NCBI RefSeq assembly: GCF_042655385.1
Contig: NZ_JBHSMA010000001.1
Location: 186,001-250,000 of the forward strand
Reading direction: 5' to 3'
Length of the DNA: 64,000 nucleotides
Origin: Larkinella bovis
GTDB lineage: Bacteria; Bacteroidota; Bacteroidia; Cytophagales; Spirosomataceae
The notes under the pieces were generated by a model, which worked only from the letters and a program-made list of their open reading frames with translations, made no database searches and was not told the DNA's origin. Below, piece by piece: positions 24,934-33,103 of the stretch. Both the position numbers and the translations under genes were made by a program. Positions within the stretch are counted from its first letter, which is position 1; every line of letters starts with the position of its first letter.

Positions 24934-25126
24934 AAATACCAGCGGTGATGGTAGTTCGATACGGTTTTTACCTGTAATTGCGGGCACGAATTGATTGGAT
25001 GGTAAACTTACCAGAAAAAGTTACTTTTTCTAGGATGGTAGTTTTTGAATCGTGTATACTTTATGTACCAAGTACAATTTAACGGAATTAACAACCCCGG
25101 CGTAACTGGCCGAAACCTTCACGTCA

Positions 25127-26497
25127 ATGAACCTTTTTAACATGAACCGCCGTCACTTTTTGCAAGGTGCCACGGCTTCGCTCGCGCTTTCAGCTTTAGG
25201 GGCCTACGGAATGGACGGCCTGAGCCAGGGCAAAACCTGGCGGGTGGCGCTGATCGGCACCGGCTGGTACGGCAAAAGTGATTTATTCCGCCTGATTCAG
25301 GTTGCTCCCGTCGAAGTGGTGGCGCTTTGCGACGTAGACAAAAACATGCTGGAGGCTGCGGCCAAACTGGTCAGTCAGCGCCAGAAATCCGGTAAAACTC
25401 CCAAGCTGTACGGCGACTACCGGAAACTGCTGGCTGAAAATCAGTTGGATATTGTCTTAATCGGAACTCCTGACCACTGGCACGCGCTCCAAACGATTGA
25501 CGCCGTCAAGGCCGGTGCGCACGTCTATGTGCAGAAACCGATCAGCGTGGATGTCATGGAAGGGGAAGCGATGGTGGCGGCTGCCCGGAAATACAATAAG
25601 GTGGTGCAGGTCGGTACGCAGCGCAAAAGCACTCCGCACCTGATCGATGCCAAGAAAAATATCGTCGATACCGGGTTGCTCGGGAAGGTGAAACACGTCG
25701 AAATGTGCTGTTACTTTCACATGCGGGCCAACGGCAATCCGGAAACGCAGCCCGTTCCGGCTTTTCTGGATTACGAAATGTGGACCGGACCGGCCCCGTT
25801 ACGGCCCTACGATGGCCTGCCGCACATCCGCTGGTGGCGAACCTTCAAAGAGTATGGAAACGGGATCATGGGGGATATGTGTATTCACATGTTCGACACG
25901 GTTCGCTGGATGCTGCAGCTCGGCTGGCCCACGAAAATCAGTTCGCAGGGCGGAATCTACGTCCAGAAAGAAGGCAAATCCAATATTGCCGATACGCAGT
26001 CGGCGGTTTTCGAATACCCTGAACTGAACTGCGTCTGGCAGCATCGTACCTGGGGAACCCCCAACAACCCGGAGTATCCGTGGTCGTTTACGCTCTACGG
26101 CGACAAAGGGACGTTGTGGGCCAGCACCATGCAATACGACTTTATTCCGATGGATAAGGACGGGAAGAAAATCCACAAGGATGTGGTCTACGAAAAAGAA
26201 AAGTACCCGGAAGATAACACCGAAGAGCGCATTGAACTGAATGCGGCCCCGGCCACGCGGCTCCACATGCTTGACTTTCTGGCGGCTATTGAGAAAAAAA
26301 GCCGCCCCGTGGCCGACATTGAGGAAGGACATATTTCGACGGCGAGCTGTCTGCTGGCCAACCTTTCGATGGAACTCAAACGCCCGTTAGTGTACGATCC
26401 GAAAAAACGCGAAGTGGTGGGCGATAAGGAAGCGACGGCGATGCTGGCCCGGAAGTACCGGAGTCCCTGGGTTCACCCTGATCCGAAGAAAGTCTAG
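25127..26497 (+). CDS. Tat-exported Gfo/Idh/MocA family oxidoreductase
   Basis: NAD(P)-dependent sugar oxidoreductase that appears to act outside the cytoplasm. The N-terminus MNRRHFLQGATASLALSALG carries a twin-arginine signal; the cofactor-loaded enzyme would be exported folded. The Rossmann fold follows: VALIGTGWYGKSDL (near residue 40) and ALCDVDKN. The family motif GAHVYVQKPISVD supplies the catalytic Lys near residue 145. The C-terminal domain has HIRWWRTFKEYGNGIMGDMCIHMFDTVRWML, with the His/Asp typical of the family. Relatives oxidise sugars at C3 or handle inositols. The start may be 25127 or the ATG at 25142. Its TAG is followed at once by the ATG of the next gene, so the two are co-translated. 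Confidence 0.92.
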   Translation: MNLFNMNRRHFLQGATASLALSALGAYGMDGLSQGKTWRVALIGTGWYGKSDLFRLIQVAPVEVVALCDVDKNMLEAAAKLVSQRQKSGKTPKLYGDYRKLLAENQLDIVLIGTPDHWHALQTIDAVKAGAHVYVQKPISVDVMEGEAMVAAARKYNKVVQVGTQRKSTPHLIDAKKNIVDTGLLGKVKHVEMCCYFHMRANGNPETQPVPAFLDYEMWTGPAPLRPYDGLPHIRWWRTFKEYGNGIMGDMCIHMFDTVRWMLQLGWPTKISSQGGIYVQKEGKSNIADTQSAVFEYPELNCVWQHRTWGTPNNPEYPWSFTLYGDKGTLWASTMQYDFIPMDKDGKKIHKDVVYEKEKYPEDNTEERIELNAAPATRLHMLDFLAAIEKKSRPVADIEEGHISTASCLLANLSMELKRPLVYDPKKREVVGDKEATAMLARKYRSPWVHPDPKKV

Positions 26498-28213
26498 ATG
26501 GAGCGACGAACTTTTGTCCGCATCGGAACCGTTTCGCTTTGCAGTTTGCCCACGCTGACCGTGGCCATGCGCGCCCGTTCCTTTGCGGTTGCCCCGCAGG
26601 CCAAACCAACGTGGCTGCTGGAAACCATTAAAGCCAACGATGAGCAGATCAACCGGATTCGGGCCTACCGGGTGAACGAAACCGGGAGTCCGGCATTCGG
26701 TGGCGTCAGAGATGGCGAGGATATTCCGAATCCCCAATCGACCGCTGATTTTGTCCGGCGCTGTGCCTGTGCCATTTCCTGCCCGGAGTCTTCGTTTTAC
26801 CGCTCGAAAGAGCTGTTGGGCGAAACGGCGCAGGCCGTTCAGTATTTACTGAAAATCCAGCATTCGGACGGTACGATTGATTTGCCGGCCACCAATTTTC
26901 ACTCAACACCCGATACCGGTTTTATTGTCAAGCGGTTAACCACCGGCTATGCGTTGCTGGAGCGGTCGGGTGCGCCGGGACTGGATACGGTTTTGCCTTC
27001 GCTGAAAACTTTTCTGCAGCGCGCGGGCGAGGCTTTGATCGTCGGCGGTATTCATACGCCCAACCACCGCTGGGTGGTATCGGCGGCTTTGACCAAACTG
27101 AACACGCTCTGGCCCGATAAACGCTATGTAAACCGCCTTGAACAGTGGCTGGGCGAACACATCGACATGGATGCCGACGGGCAGTATAACGAGCGGAGTA
27201 CGCTGATTTATTCGCCCCTGACCGACCGCCTGCTGATCACGATTGCGAAGGGAATGAACAAGCCGGAGTTGCTGGATTATGTCCGGCGGAATCTGGCCAT
27301 GACGCTCTATTACATTCATCCGAACGGGGAAGTGGTGTCGGAAGCATCGGGTCGGCAGGACAAGGCGCTGGTCGGCACGCTGGAAGGCTATTATTACCCG
27401 GCCCGGTATATGGCGCTGAAAGACCAGAACGGCGAACTGGCGGCATTGTGTCGGCAGATCGAAAAAACCGTCCTGAAAAAGGGCGTACATTTTCTCGATT
27501 ATTTCCTGGATGATCCCGCGTTCTGGAACGAGTTGCCCGCCAGCAAACCGCTGCCGACGAGCTACGTAAAACCGTTCCCGCATTCGGGTCTGGTCCGGAT
27601 TCGGCGGGGGAACTGGGACGCCACGATCCTGAAAATGAACCCGGTATGGCTCACCTTTTCGAAGGGCGAAGCGGTTTTGCAGGGTTTGCGGCTGTCGGCT
27701 TCCTTTTTCGGGAAAGGCCAGTTCCAGACCGAAAAAATCGAGCAGCAGGGGGATAGCTGGGTGCTGACGCAAACATTAAAAGCGCCTTATTACCAACCGG
27801 TTACGAAAAGTGAAATCGATCCGGCGGGCGACTGGGAGAAGATGGGGCACGCCAAACGGAAGCAAACCGAGATTCAGTCATACGAAGCGAAAGTGACGAT
27901 TCGGGAAACCAGTAGCGGAATGGAAGCCCGGATTGAGATGACCGGAACTGACAACGTTCCGGTTTCGCTGGAACTGATTTTCCGGGCGGGCGGTACGTTC
28001 GCGGGGGTCACCAAACATCCGACCCGTCCCAACGCCCACCTGTTAAGCGGGGGGTCGGGTTCGTATACGGTGGGAAACGATACCATTTCATTCGGGCCAG
28101 GCAAGGCGCTGCACAAAGGTGTGGTACTGCGGGGGGCTTTGCCACCGATGGATGCGCCCACGGTTTACCTGACCGGTTTTACGCCGTTTCAGCACACGAT
28201 CCGGCTGTCCTGA
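26498..28213 (+). CDS. Unassigned 571-aa exported protein, lyase-like architecture
   Basis: I do not recognise the family. The N-terminus MERRTFVRIGTVSLCSLPTL has twin arginines and a short hydrophobic core, so Tat export like its partner is plausible. Residues about 80-340 look like an alpha/alpha toroid: AQAVQYLLKIQHSDGTIDLPATNFHS, GFIVKRLTTGYALLE, THTPNHRW-type segments and YNERSTLIYSPLTDRLL. After LVRIRRGNWDATILKMNP the protein becomes beta-rich to the end, which closes with PTVYLTGFTPFQHTIRL. Toroid plus beta-sandwich is the build of heparinase II/III and several other polysaccharide lyase families. Conserved-looking His, Asn and Tyr (TPNHRW, QYNERSTLIY) could form a site. It begins directly after the oxidoreductase stop codon. 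Confidence 0.75.
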   Translation: MERRTFVRIGTVSLCSLPTLTVAMRARSFAVAPQAKPTWLLETIKANDEQINRIRAYRVNETGSPAFGGVRDGEDIPNPQSTADFVRRCACAISCPESSFYRSKELLGETAQAVQYLLKIQHSDGTIDLPATNFHSTPDTGFIVKRLTTGYALLERSGAPGLDTVLPSLKTFLQRAGEALIVGGIHTPNHRWVVSAALTKLNTLWPDKRYVNRLEQWLGEHIDMDADGQYNERSTLIYSPLTDRLLITIAKGMNKPELLDYVRRNLAMTLYYIHPNGEVVSEASGRQDKALVGTLEGYYYPARYMALKDQNGELAALCRQIEKTVLKKGVHFLDYFLDDPAFWNELPASKPLPTSYVKPFPHSGLVRIRRGNWDATILKMNPVWLTFSKGEAVLQGLRLSASFFGKGQFQTEKIEQQGDSWVLTQTLKAPYYQPVTKSEIDPAGDWEKMGHAKRKQTEIQSYEAKVTIRETSSGMEARIEMTGTDNVPVSLELIFRAGGTFAGVTKHPTRPNAHLLSGGSGSYTVGNDTISFGPGKALHKGVVLRGALPPMDAPTVYLTGFTPFQHTIRLS

Positions 28214-28309
28214 TCCAGCAGACGAATGACCGTGAAAACCGGCCGGAGATACCAACTATTCTGGTTGATGGCTCCGGCCGGGTTTCTGCGTTCAACACCG
28301 TCGGGGTCA

Positions 28310-28948
28310 TTAAGGCAGTTCCTCCAGCACCAGGTCTTTGAAATACACCTGCGCCTTGCCGCCCCCGTGAATCTGTAAACCAATCAGCCCGGTCTGGGGG
28401 ATCGTTTGATCCGGCTCGGTGTAATCAATGGTTTGTTTACCGTTCAGGTACAGCCGGATGCGTCGGTTTTCGGCCCGGATTTCGTACGTATTCCAGTCGT
28501 TCCGTTTAAGGATTTTTTTGATCAGATTCGAGTCCGGCTGGATCAGCGTTTTATTCCGGCGCGATTCGTCGTACAGACTGGCCCAATAGCGATCCCCCAG
28601 ATCGGCCTGATAGCCCGTCATTTCGTGTGCAGGATTAGTAAGACGTTTACTGCGGAACTGAACGCCGGTATTAATGAAGCCTTCGGAGCCTAGCAGCTTG
28701 AATGTGCAGCGCAGGACAAAATTCCCGTATTCGCGGGTTGTGCACAGGAAGTCGTTTTTCGGAACGGTTTCGGTCAGCGAACCGCCCACCAGGGCTCCAT
28801 CCTGAATCCGCCAGGTTTTCAGGGTGTCGCCCTCCCAGCCGCGAAACGTTTTTCCGTCGAAAATTCGCACCGGTTTTTGGGGGGCGCGAACCGTAAACGC
28901 CGTCAGGATGGCCCCGCCGATCAGGGTGCAGAAAAGTGAGCATTTCAT
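28310..28948 (-). CDS. DUF1080 (3-keto-disaccharide hydrolase domain) protein
   Basis: Exported protein of 212 residues with one DUF1080 domain, a concanavalin-like jelly roll. After a signal segment (MKCSLFCTLIGGAILTAFTV) come RIFDGKTFRGWEGD and WRIQDGALVGG, both hallmarks of the family, then the strand FVLRCTFKLLG and the closing GLIGLQIHGGGKAQVYFKDLVLEEL. The family is annotated as 3-keto-glycoside hydrolase after characterised members that split 3-keto-glucosides made by a Gfo/Idh/MocA oxidase. Such an oxidase lies at 25127-26497, which supports the same use here. It converges on the 571-aa gene and precedes no other gene on its strand. Confidence 0.9.
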   Translation of the reverse strand: MKCSLFCTLIGGAILTAFTVRAPQKPVRIFDGKTFRGWEGDTLKTWRIQDGALVGGSLTETVPKNDFLCTTREYGNFVLRCTFKLLGSEGFINTGVQFRSKRLTNPAHEMTGYQADLGDRYWASLYDESRRNKTLIQPDSNLIKKILKRNDWNTYEIRAENRRIRLYLNGKQTIDYTEPDQTIPQTGLIGLQIHGGGKAQVYFKDLVLEELP

Positions 28949-29017
28949 GATGTCAATCAGGTTTTGGAGTAGGATGAGCGGATTGGGTGTTTACCACAGG
29001 GGTCACGCGTTGCCGTT

Positions 29018-29025
29018 CAAAGGTA
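29018..29025 (-). promoter_or_regulatory. Bacteroidota -7 element for the DUF1080 gene
   Basis: On the minus strand TACCTTTG matches TAnnTTTG; the leader would be about 60 bases. The -33 TTTG is not clear. Confidence 0.35.
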
Positions 29026-29078
29026 GCAAAATAGCACTTGATGGGTTTGAAGATCCGGTTTTTGTTCGTAAGGCCTCA

Positions 29079-30002
29079 TTAATGCGGACATCGATTTTCC
29101 CCCATTTCGTCGTTGGAAGGCGTTGATGACGAAACCCCTTCCCTGGGTACCTCGGCTTTGGCGACCCAGGTAATGGCATTCAGCACGAGTTTCCGCATAT
29201 TGTCGTCGGCCCAGACCCGGTGAAAATGACCGCCGGTGATGCCAAAACCGCGTCCGCCGTCGGGCCGTTCCCGGCACCAGGCCATGTGTTGCGGTTTTCC
29301 TTCGCTGATTTCGGCCCGGACGGCCGGATTCCCTTCGTGGGGGCCATCTTTCCGGTTCAGGGTCGAAGCGGGAGGCACCGTGGTCAGCAGGGGCGTGACG
29401 CCCTGCATCCCGGGCTGAAAACGCATGTGATAATACCACTCGTCATTGAGGGTGAACGGCTTGACACCCCGCGTAATGACGTGCGACGGGATCGTTTTAT
29501 ACTCCGCGGTCCAGACCGGGTTGACCGACCAGAACGTTTCAAAATACCCGCCGATCCAGTCCATAAAGTAGTTGCCGGGCGTTCCCTTGGGTACTTCGAC
29601 GGCATAATGGATACAGACCAGACCGACGCCTTTTTTCATCAGGGTATTCACCTTCTCCAGGTGCTGGTTGATCATGTGACCTTCTCCGCCATCACCATAA
29701 ACCACCACGGCAGCCGCCTGATCGAGTGCCTCCGAACGGGTGGGCCAGCCTTCTGTAAAGACTTCCGTTACAATACCCGGCACATTTTCCCGGAGTCGTT
29801 TTGCCAGGAGGATGCACCCGGCTTTGTGTTCGTGTTCGCCGGGCCCGTGGCTGCATTTACCCGCGATAAACACCACGCGTTTTTGGGCCGGTGATGGAGG
29901 AGGGGTGCTTGTGGAGGCTCCTGGCTGGTCAGGAGCCAGCGTGGCCGACAGGCATCCCAGTAATAATACACCAAAAACCGGGAGTGAGAAAAGGGTATGC
30001 AT
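29079..30002 (-). CDS. ThuA domain-containing exported protein
   Basis: ThuA-like (class I glutamine amidotransferase-like fold) protein of about 307 residues. ATG 30002 gives MHTLFSLPVFGVLLLGCLSA, a lipoprotein- or signal-type N-terminus; the frame is open to 30107, but those residues are not signal-like. After a Pro/Ser/Thr linker come KRVVFIAGKCSHGPGEHEHKAGC, AAVVVYGDGGEGHM and GVGLVCIHYAVEVPKG, typical ThuA blocks with His and Cys in the nucleophile-elbow region. It ends with GITGGHFHRVWADDNMRKLVLNAITWVA. ThuA of Agrobacterium acts in 3-keto-trehalose metabolism, and in Bacteroidota ThuA often sits with DUF1080 and Gfo/Idh/MocA genes, as here. It is on the same strand as DUF1080, 130 bases upstream. 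Confidence 0.9.
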   Translation of the reverse strand: MHTLFSLPVFGVLLLGCLSATLAPDQPGASTSTPPPSPAQKRVVFIAGKCSHGPGEHEHKAGCILLAKRLRENVPGIVTEVFTEGWPTRSEALDQAAAVVVYGDGGEGHMINQHLEKVNTLMKKGVGLVCIHYAVEVPKGTPGNYFMDWIGGYFETFWSVNPVWTAEYKTIPSHVITRGVKPFTLNDEWYYHMRFQPGMQGVTPLLTTVPPASTLNRKDGPHEGNPAVRAEISEGKPQHMAWCRERPDGGRGFGITGGHFHRVWADDNMRKLVLNAITWVAKAEVPREGVSSSTPSNDEMGENRCPH

Positions 30003-30221
30003 TGAATTTTCAGGGAGATTTTCGACAAAAGAAGGACCGTAAGGGTAACTACTGAGTCCGCAATTTTGATTGGCAAACTTTTTGAGCGTACCGCTGGGAA
30101 GGGCCACTACCGAATACGAACTTTATTGAGGGATTGGCCTGATATTTGTGAAATAATTTGACAATAGTCAGTTCTTCAGAAAGAATTGACTATTTCGGTT
30201 ATTGGCAAATTCTGACTTCGG

Positions 30222-30593
30222 ATGAAGAAAACAGTTCTGGTGGTTGAAGACCAGTCGTCGCAGCGGAAGATCATGGTGGAAGGCCTGCAGCGGGCGGGTT
30301 ACCTTGTATTCCAGGCTAGTGATGTTCGGGATGCGAACAGTTTGCTTCATCACCAGAAACCGGATGTCCTGGTTGTTGATATGCACCTGCCCAGCGGAGA
30401 TGGAACCGAAGTCATTCGGGAAGTTCGCAAACTATCGGGCGCACCTGTACCGGTCATCGCCGTTTCGATCGATCTGGCCATTCTCAACAAAAACCTAATG
30501 ACCACCTACCCGGCCGACGCGTACTTATCTAAACCGTTCCATCCAAAGGAGTTGTTGAAGTTGGTGGAAGAGTTGGTGGGCGTGTCGCTTTGA
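30222..30593 (+). CDS. Stand-alone response regulator receiver protein
   Basis: A 123-residue CheY-like protein with only a receiver domain. The acidic pair is ED at residues 9-10, the phospho-acceptor Asp53 lies in VLVVDMHLPSGDG, the Thr/Ser switch position is AVS near 84, and the Lys is in LSKPF near 106. There is no output domain, and no histidine kinase is adjacent, so the partner is unknown. Its last 65 bases overlap the 3' end of a convergent frame on the minus strand. Confidence 0.92.
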   Translation: MKKTVLVVEDQSSQRKIMVEGLQRAGYLVFQASDVRDANSLLHHQKPDVLVVDMHLPSGDGTEVIREVRKLSGAPVPVIAVSIDLAILNKNLMTTYPADAYLSKPFHPKELLKLVEELVGVSL

Positions 30594-30810
30594 TGCGTTT
30601 AAATCCCATGGTTATCAGTTGTTTTCCCACCTCGAACGTAACGACCCAATACTTTAGATCATCGTTGGTGACAATCCAGAGGTTGCTTTCTGCGAAAGCA
30701 TTGAACTGAATCCAGGCCAGTGCCTGAACGGGATTGTCGAATAAAATAAGGGGCGTGTCGATGGAAGTAGGTAGAGCCTGCAAGACCGCCAACCAGGTAT
30801 CTTCATTCAT
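30529..30810 (-). CDS. Hypothetical 93-aa protein
   Basis: Minus-strand frame from ATG 30810 (MNEDTWLAVLQALPTSIDTP). It has an amphipathic, globular-looking composition (AWIQFNAFAESNLWIVTNDDLKY, then a basic Pro/Thr tail) and overlaps the receiver gene by 65 bases at its 3' end. No domain is recognised. The well-formed start and non-repetitive sequence make it more likely real than a shadow, since most of it lies outside the receiver gene. Confidence 0.5.
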   Translation of the reverse strand: MNEDTWLAVLQALPTSIDTPLILFDNPVQALAWIQFNAFAESNLWIVTNDDLKYWVVTFEVGKQLITMGFKRIKATRPPTLPPTSTTPLDGTV

Positions 30811-30865
30811 AAATGTGGAACAGAATTAACTGCGGAACACCAGGGTGTTACACGTTGGATAAGGT

Positions 30866-31036
30866 TCAAACGGAGGCTATACCTAATAAAACAGCCACGA
30901 AAACAATGGCAAATGCGGCCAGTAAACGGCGCATTTTATGCGGTTTTAGTGCCTTCTGAAAAGCTGTATACGCGTAATAGCCCGCAACCAGGCCATACAG
31001 CACTAATGAAAATCTAATAAGATAGACGGCCTGCAT
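30866..31036 (-). CDS. Small two-helix membrane protein (56 aa)
   Basis: ATG at 31036, TGA at 30866-30868. The sequence starts MQAVYLIRFSLVLYGLVAGY, forming one helix. A basic loop (KALKPHKMRRL) follows, then a second helix (AAFAIVFVAVLLGI). The positive loop between two hydrophobic helices is the expected topology of a small inner-membrane protein. No family is recognised. It is 55 bases upstream of the 93-aa gene on the same strand, possibly one transcript. Confidence 0.55.
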   Translation of the reverse strand: MQAVYLIRFSLVLYGLVAGYYAYTAFQKALKPHKMRRLLAAFAIVFVAVLLGIASV

Positions 31037-31255
31037 GGAGATTGTTAACGAATAAGTGACTACTCTTCACTTATTTAATTTTTACTAAATTTTACTACTT
31101 CCTGAATTGCATCAAAATATATGCCATCCTGGTGTAGTTCGAGAAAATTTATCAAAAAAATAAAGAAGGTCGATTTGGTGGTTTTACTTAGGCTTTATGG
31201 CAAAATACAGTCTTTTTCAGGCTTTTTTTTGAATTTATCACTAAGTGGTACGGAG

Positions 31256-31289
31256 TTTGTTGCCTGTTAAAAATACTTAGTTATATTCG
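31256..31289 (+). promoter_or_regulatory. Candidate promoter of the 117-aa gene
   Basis: TTTG (31256-31259), 22 bases, then TATATTCG (31282-31289), close to TAnnTTTG; it lies 12 bases before the ATG at 31302. Confidence 0.4.
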
Positions 31290-31301
31290 TGCCGAATTAA
31301 A

Positions 31302-31655
31302 ATGGAAACAACACTTCGACTGGCCATGTCCGGCACTCCGAACGCCCCCCATTCCAGCCCCAGATGGAACCGGGAGGTACGGGAATCTTTTGCGTTGTAT
31401 CACGAGCTGGAATCGCTGCGGGACCGGGTAGGTCCGTTGGATACGGTTCTGATGATTGACGAATGTCTGGGGCATTTACTGCAGACCCTGAATCTGGTTG
31501 TGGCCGATCTGGATAACGCGCCAATGGCCTCCGACCAGCCGGCCTTTAAAGAGTTTATGCGTCAGATTGCCCGGCGGCTTCAGGCCGAAAACCGGTCGGT
31601 CAAATCTCTGATCCGGCAGGTCACAGAGACGGAGCTAACCCGGTTTAACCGGTAG
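31302..31655 (+). CDS. Hypothetical 117-aa helical protein
   Basis: Cytoplasmic, mainly helical protein without signal or membrane segment. From about residue 25 it is predicted helical throughout (VRESFALYHELESLRDRVG, LMIDECLGHLLQTLNLVVADLD, FKEFMRQIARRLQAENRSVKSLIRQV). No domain is recognised. The start is at an A-rich ATG context with a promoter-like element upstream. There is no operon partner. Confidence 0.6.
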   Translation: METTLRLAMSGTPNAPHSSPRWNREVRESFALYHELESLRDRVGPLDTVLMIDECLGHLLQTLNLVVADLDNAPMASDQPAFKEFMRQIARRLQAENRSVKSLIRQVTETELTRFNR

Positions 31656-32030
31656 TCCCAGCACGCATCGCTGCGTCGTTTTTGTAGGTTTGTCAGGCAC
31701 TACTCCCCCTGACGCATGCAATCGAAACACTCCCTGGTTCTTCTTTTGTTTTGCTCAGTCGGCTCGGGCTTGCGCAATGACAACCGGCCAGATAGCCATT
31801 GTAAAGCCTTACGACAACGATCACCTGAATCCCCTTGCGTTGCGTTACTTACTGGGTTCGCCTTGCAGAACAGTGGAATGAAATTAATTAAGCAACCGGA
31901 GGAACGGCCGGGCGAAAAACGCTGGATTTTACCATAAAACGGAGCTGAGCAACCCGATCTCTCATTTTTCATTGTTCAATAGGCATTTTACGCCTAACTT
32001 GCCGGCCAACGTTACCAACAGTAGAAAAAG
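31656..32030. other. Intergenic region with overlapping weak frames, 375 bases
   Basis: Three short overlapping frames (31690-31881 +, 31716-31937 +, 31700-31972 -) have no family signature. The plus frame at 31716 begins with a signal-like MQSKHSLVLLLFCSVGSG, but what follows is Arg/Ser/Cys-rich and unlike a secreted protein. A decayed gene is possible; no intact one is supported. Confidence 0.4.
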
Positions 32031-33026
32031 TTGATTATTGAAACACGCGCCTACGCCCGCGCCGGGCTGCTGGGCAATCCCTCCGACGGTTTTTTCGGCA
32101 AAACGATTTCGATTTCAGTGCGGAATTTTGGGGCCTCGGTTTCCCTGTATGAATCGCCGGAACTGAACATTGAACCACAGCCGCAGGATACGAACTCGTT
32201 CCGCAGTATTTATCACCTCCGCGATGCAGTGGCCTCGCTGGGCTACCACGGCGGTGTGCCGCTGATCAAGGCCGCCCTTAAGCGGTTTTGTGAATACTGT
32301 GATCAGCAGGGGGTTCGGTTGCCGAACAAGAACTTTACCATCCGGTATAGCACTTCCATTCCGCGGCAGGTCGGACTGTCGGGTTCCAGCGCCATCATCG
32401 TTGCGACATTTCGGGCGTTGATGAAGTTCTACCAGGTCGAGATCCCGTTGCCGCAACTGCCGACGCTGGTGCTGAAAACCGAGTCGGAAGAACTGGGCAT
32501 TACGGCCGGTTTGCAGGACCGGGTCATTCAGTGTTACGAAGGTTGTGTCTACATGAATTTTGACCGCGAACAGATTGAAAAATGCGGACACGGTTTTTAC
32601 GAACCTATCGACCCACGTCTGCTGCCCAAACTGTATATCGCCTATAAAACCTCACTGGGTAAGCAATCGGGCCGGATTCACAACGATGTGCGTTCGCGCT
32701 GGGATAAAGGAGAGGAACTGGTTGTCAAAACGTTGCAGGAGATTGCGGATGTGGCCCGCCAGGGCCGTGAAGCGTTGATGACCCACGAAGAGGCACAGTT
32801 GCACGAGCTGGTGAACCAGAACTTCGACCTTCGCCGGCGGATTTACAACATCAGCGAAAGCAACCTGGAAATGATTTCGGCGGCCCGTCGCATCGGAGCG
32901 TCGGCCTCGTTTGCCGGTTCGGGCGGGGCTATTGTCGGAATTTACAAAGACGACGATATGCTGAACCGCCTGTTTGTCACCATGAAACAACTTAACGCCC
33001 GCGTTATTAAACCGTACGTCGTTTAA
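32031..33026 (+). CDS. GHMP kinase, glucuronokinase-like
   Basis: Cytoplasmic sugar-1-kinase of the GHMP family, 331 residues. It begins at TTG (MIIETRAYARAGLLGNPSDGFFGKTIS), where ARAGLLGNPSDGF is the substrate-binding motif seen in plant glucuronokinase and L-arabinokinase-type enzymes. The ATP loop is RQVGLSGSSAIIVATF (about 108-123). The C-terminal glycine-rich motif is ASASFAGSGGAIVG. Such enzymes make a sugar 1-phosphate. The next gene, galU, makes UDP-sugars from sugar 1-phosphates, so the pair could salvage glucuronate or a related sugar to a UDP-sugar. The substrate is inferred from motif resemblance only. Confidence 0.88.
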   Translation: MIIETRAYARAGLLGNPSDGFFGKTISISVRNFGASVSLYESPELNIEPQPQDTNSFRSIYHLRDAVASLGYHGGVPLIKAALKRFCEYCDQQGVRLPNKNFTIRYSTSIPRQVGLSGSSAIIVATFRALMKFYQVEIPLPQLPTLVLKTESEELGITAGLQDRVIQCYEGCVYMNFDREQIEKCGHGFYEPIDPRLLPKLYIAYKTSLGKQSGRIHNDVRSRWDKGEELVVKTLQEIADVARQGREALMTHEEAQLHELVNQNFDLRRRIYNISESNLEMISAARRIGASASFAGSGGAIVGIYKDDDMLNRLFVTMKQLNARVIKPYVV

Positions 33027-33101
33027 TTTTGAATGATAGAATGCGTGAATAGCTTCGTCAATTGGAGCTATTCACGCATTCTATCATTCCCTCATTCAAA
33101 A
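33027..33101. repeat. Intergenic hairpin directly before galU
   Basis: The left arm at 33027-33053 (TTTTGAATGATAGAATGCGT...) pairs with 33067-33101. The first 23 bases pair perfectly; an eight-base insertion CCTCATTC separates the final AAAA. The right arm ends two bases before the galU ATG, so the folded RNA would cover its ribosome-binding region. Confidence 0.85.
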
Positions 33102-33103
33102 TT

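Noticed and set aside
31716..31937. A 73-residue frame with a signal-like start
   Set aside because: Only the first 18 residues look like a signal; the rest is Arg/Ser-rich and overlaps two other equally open frames.
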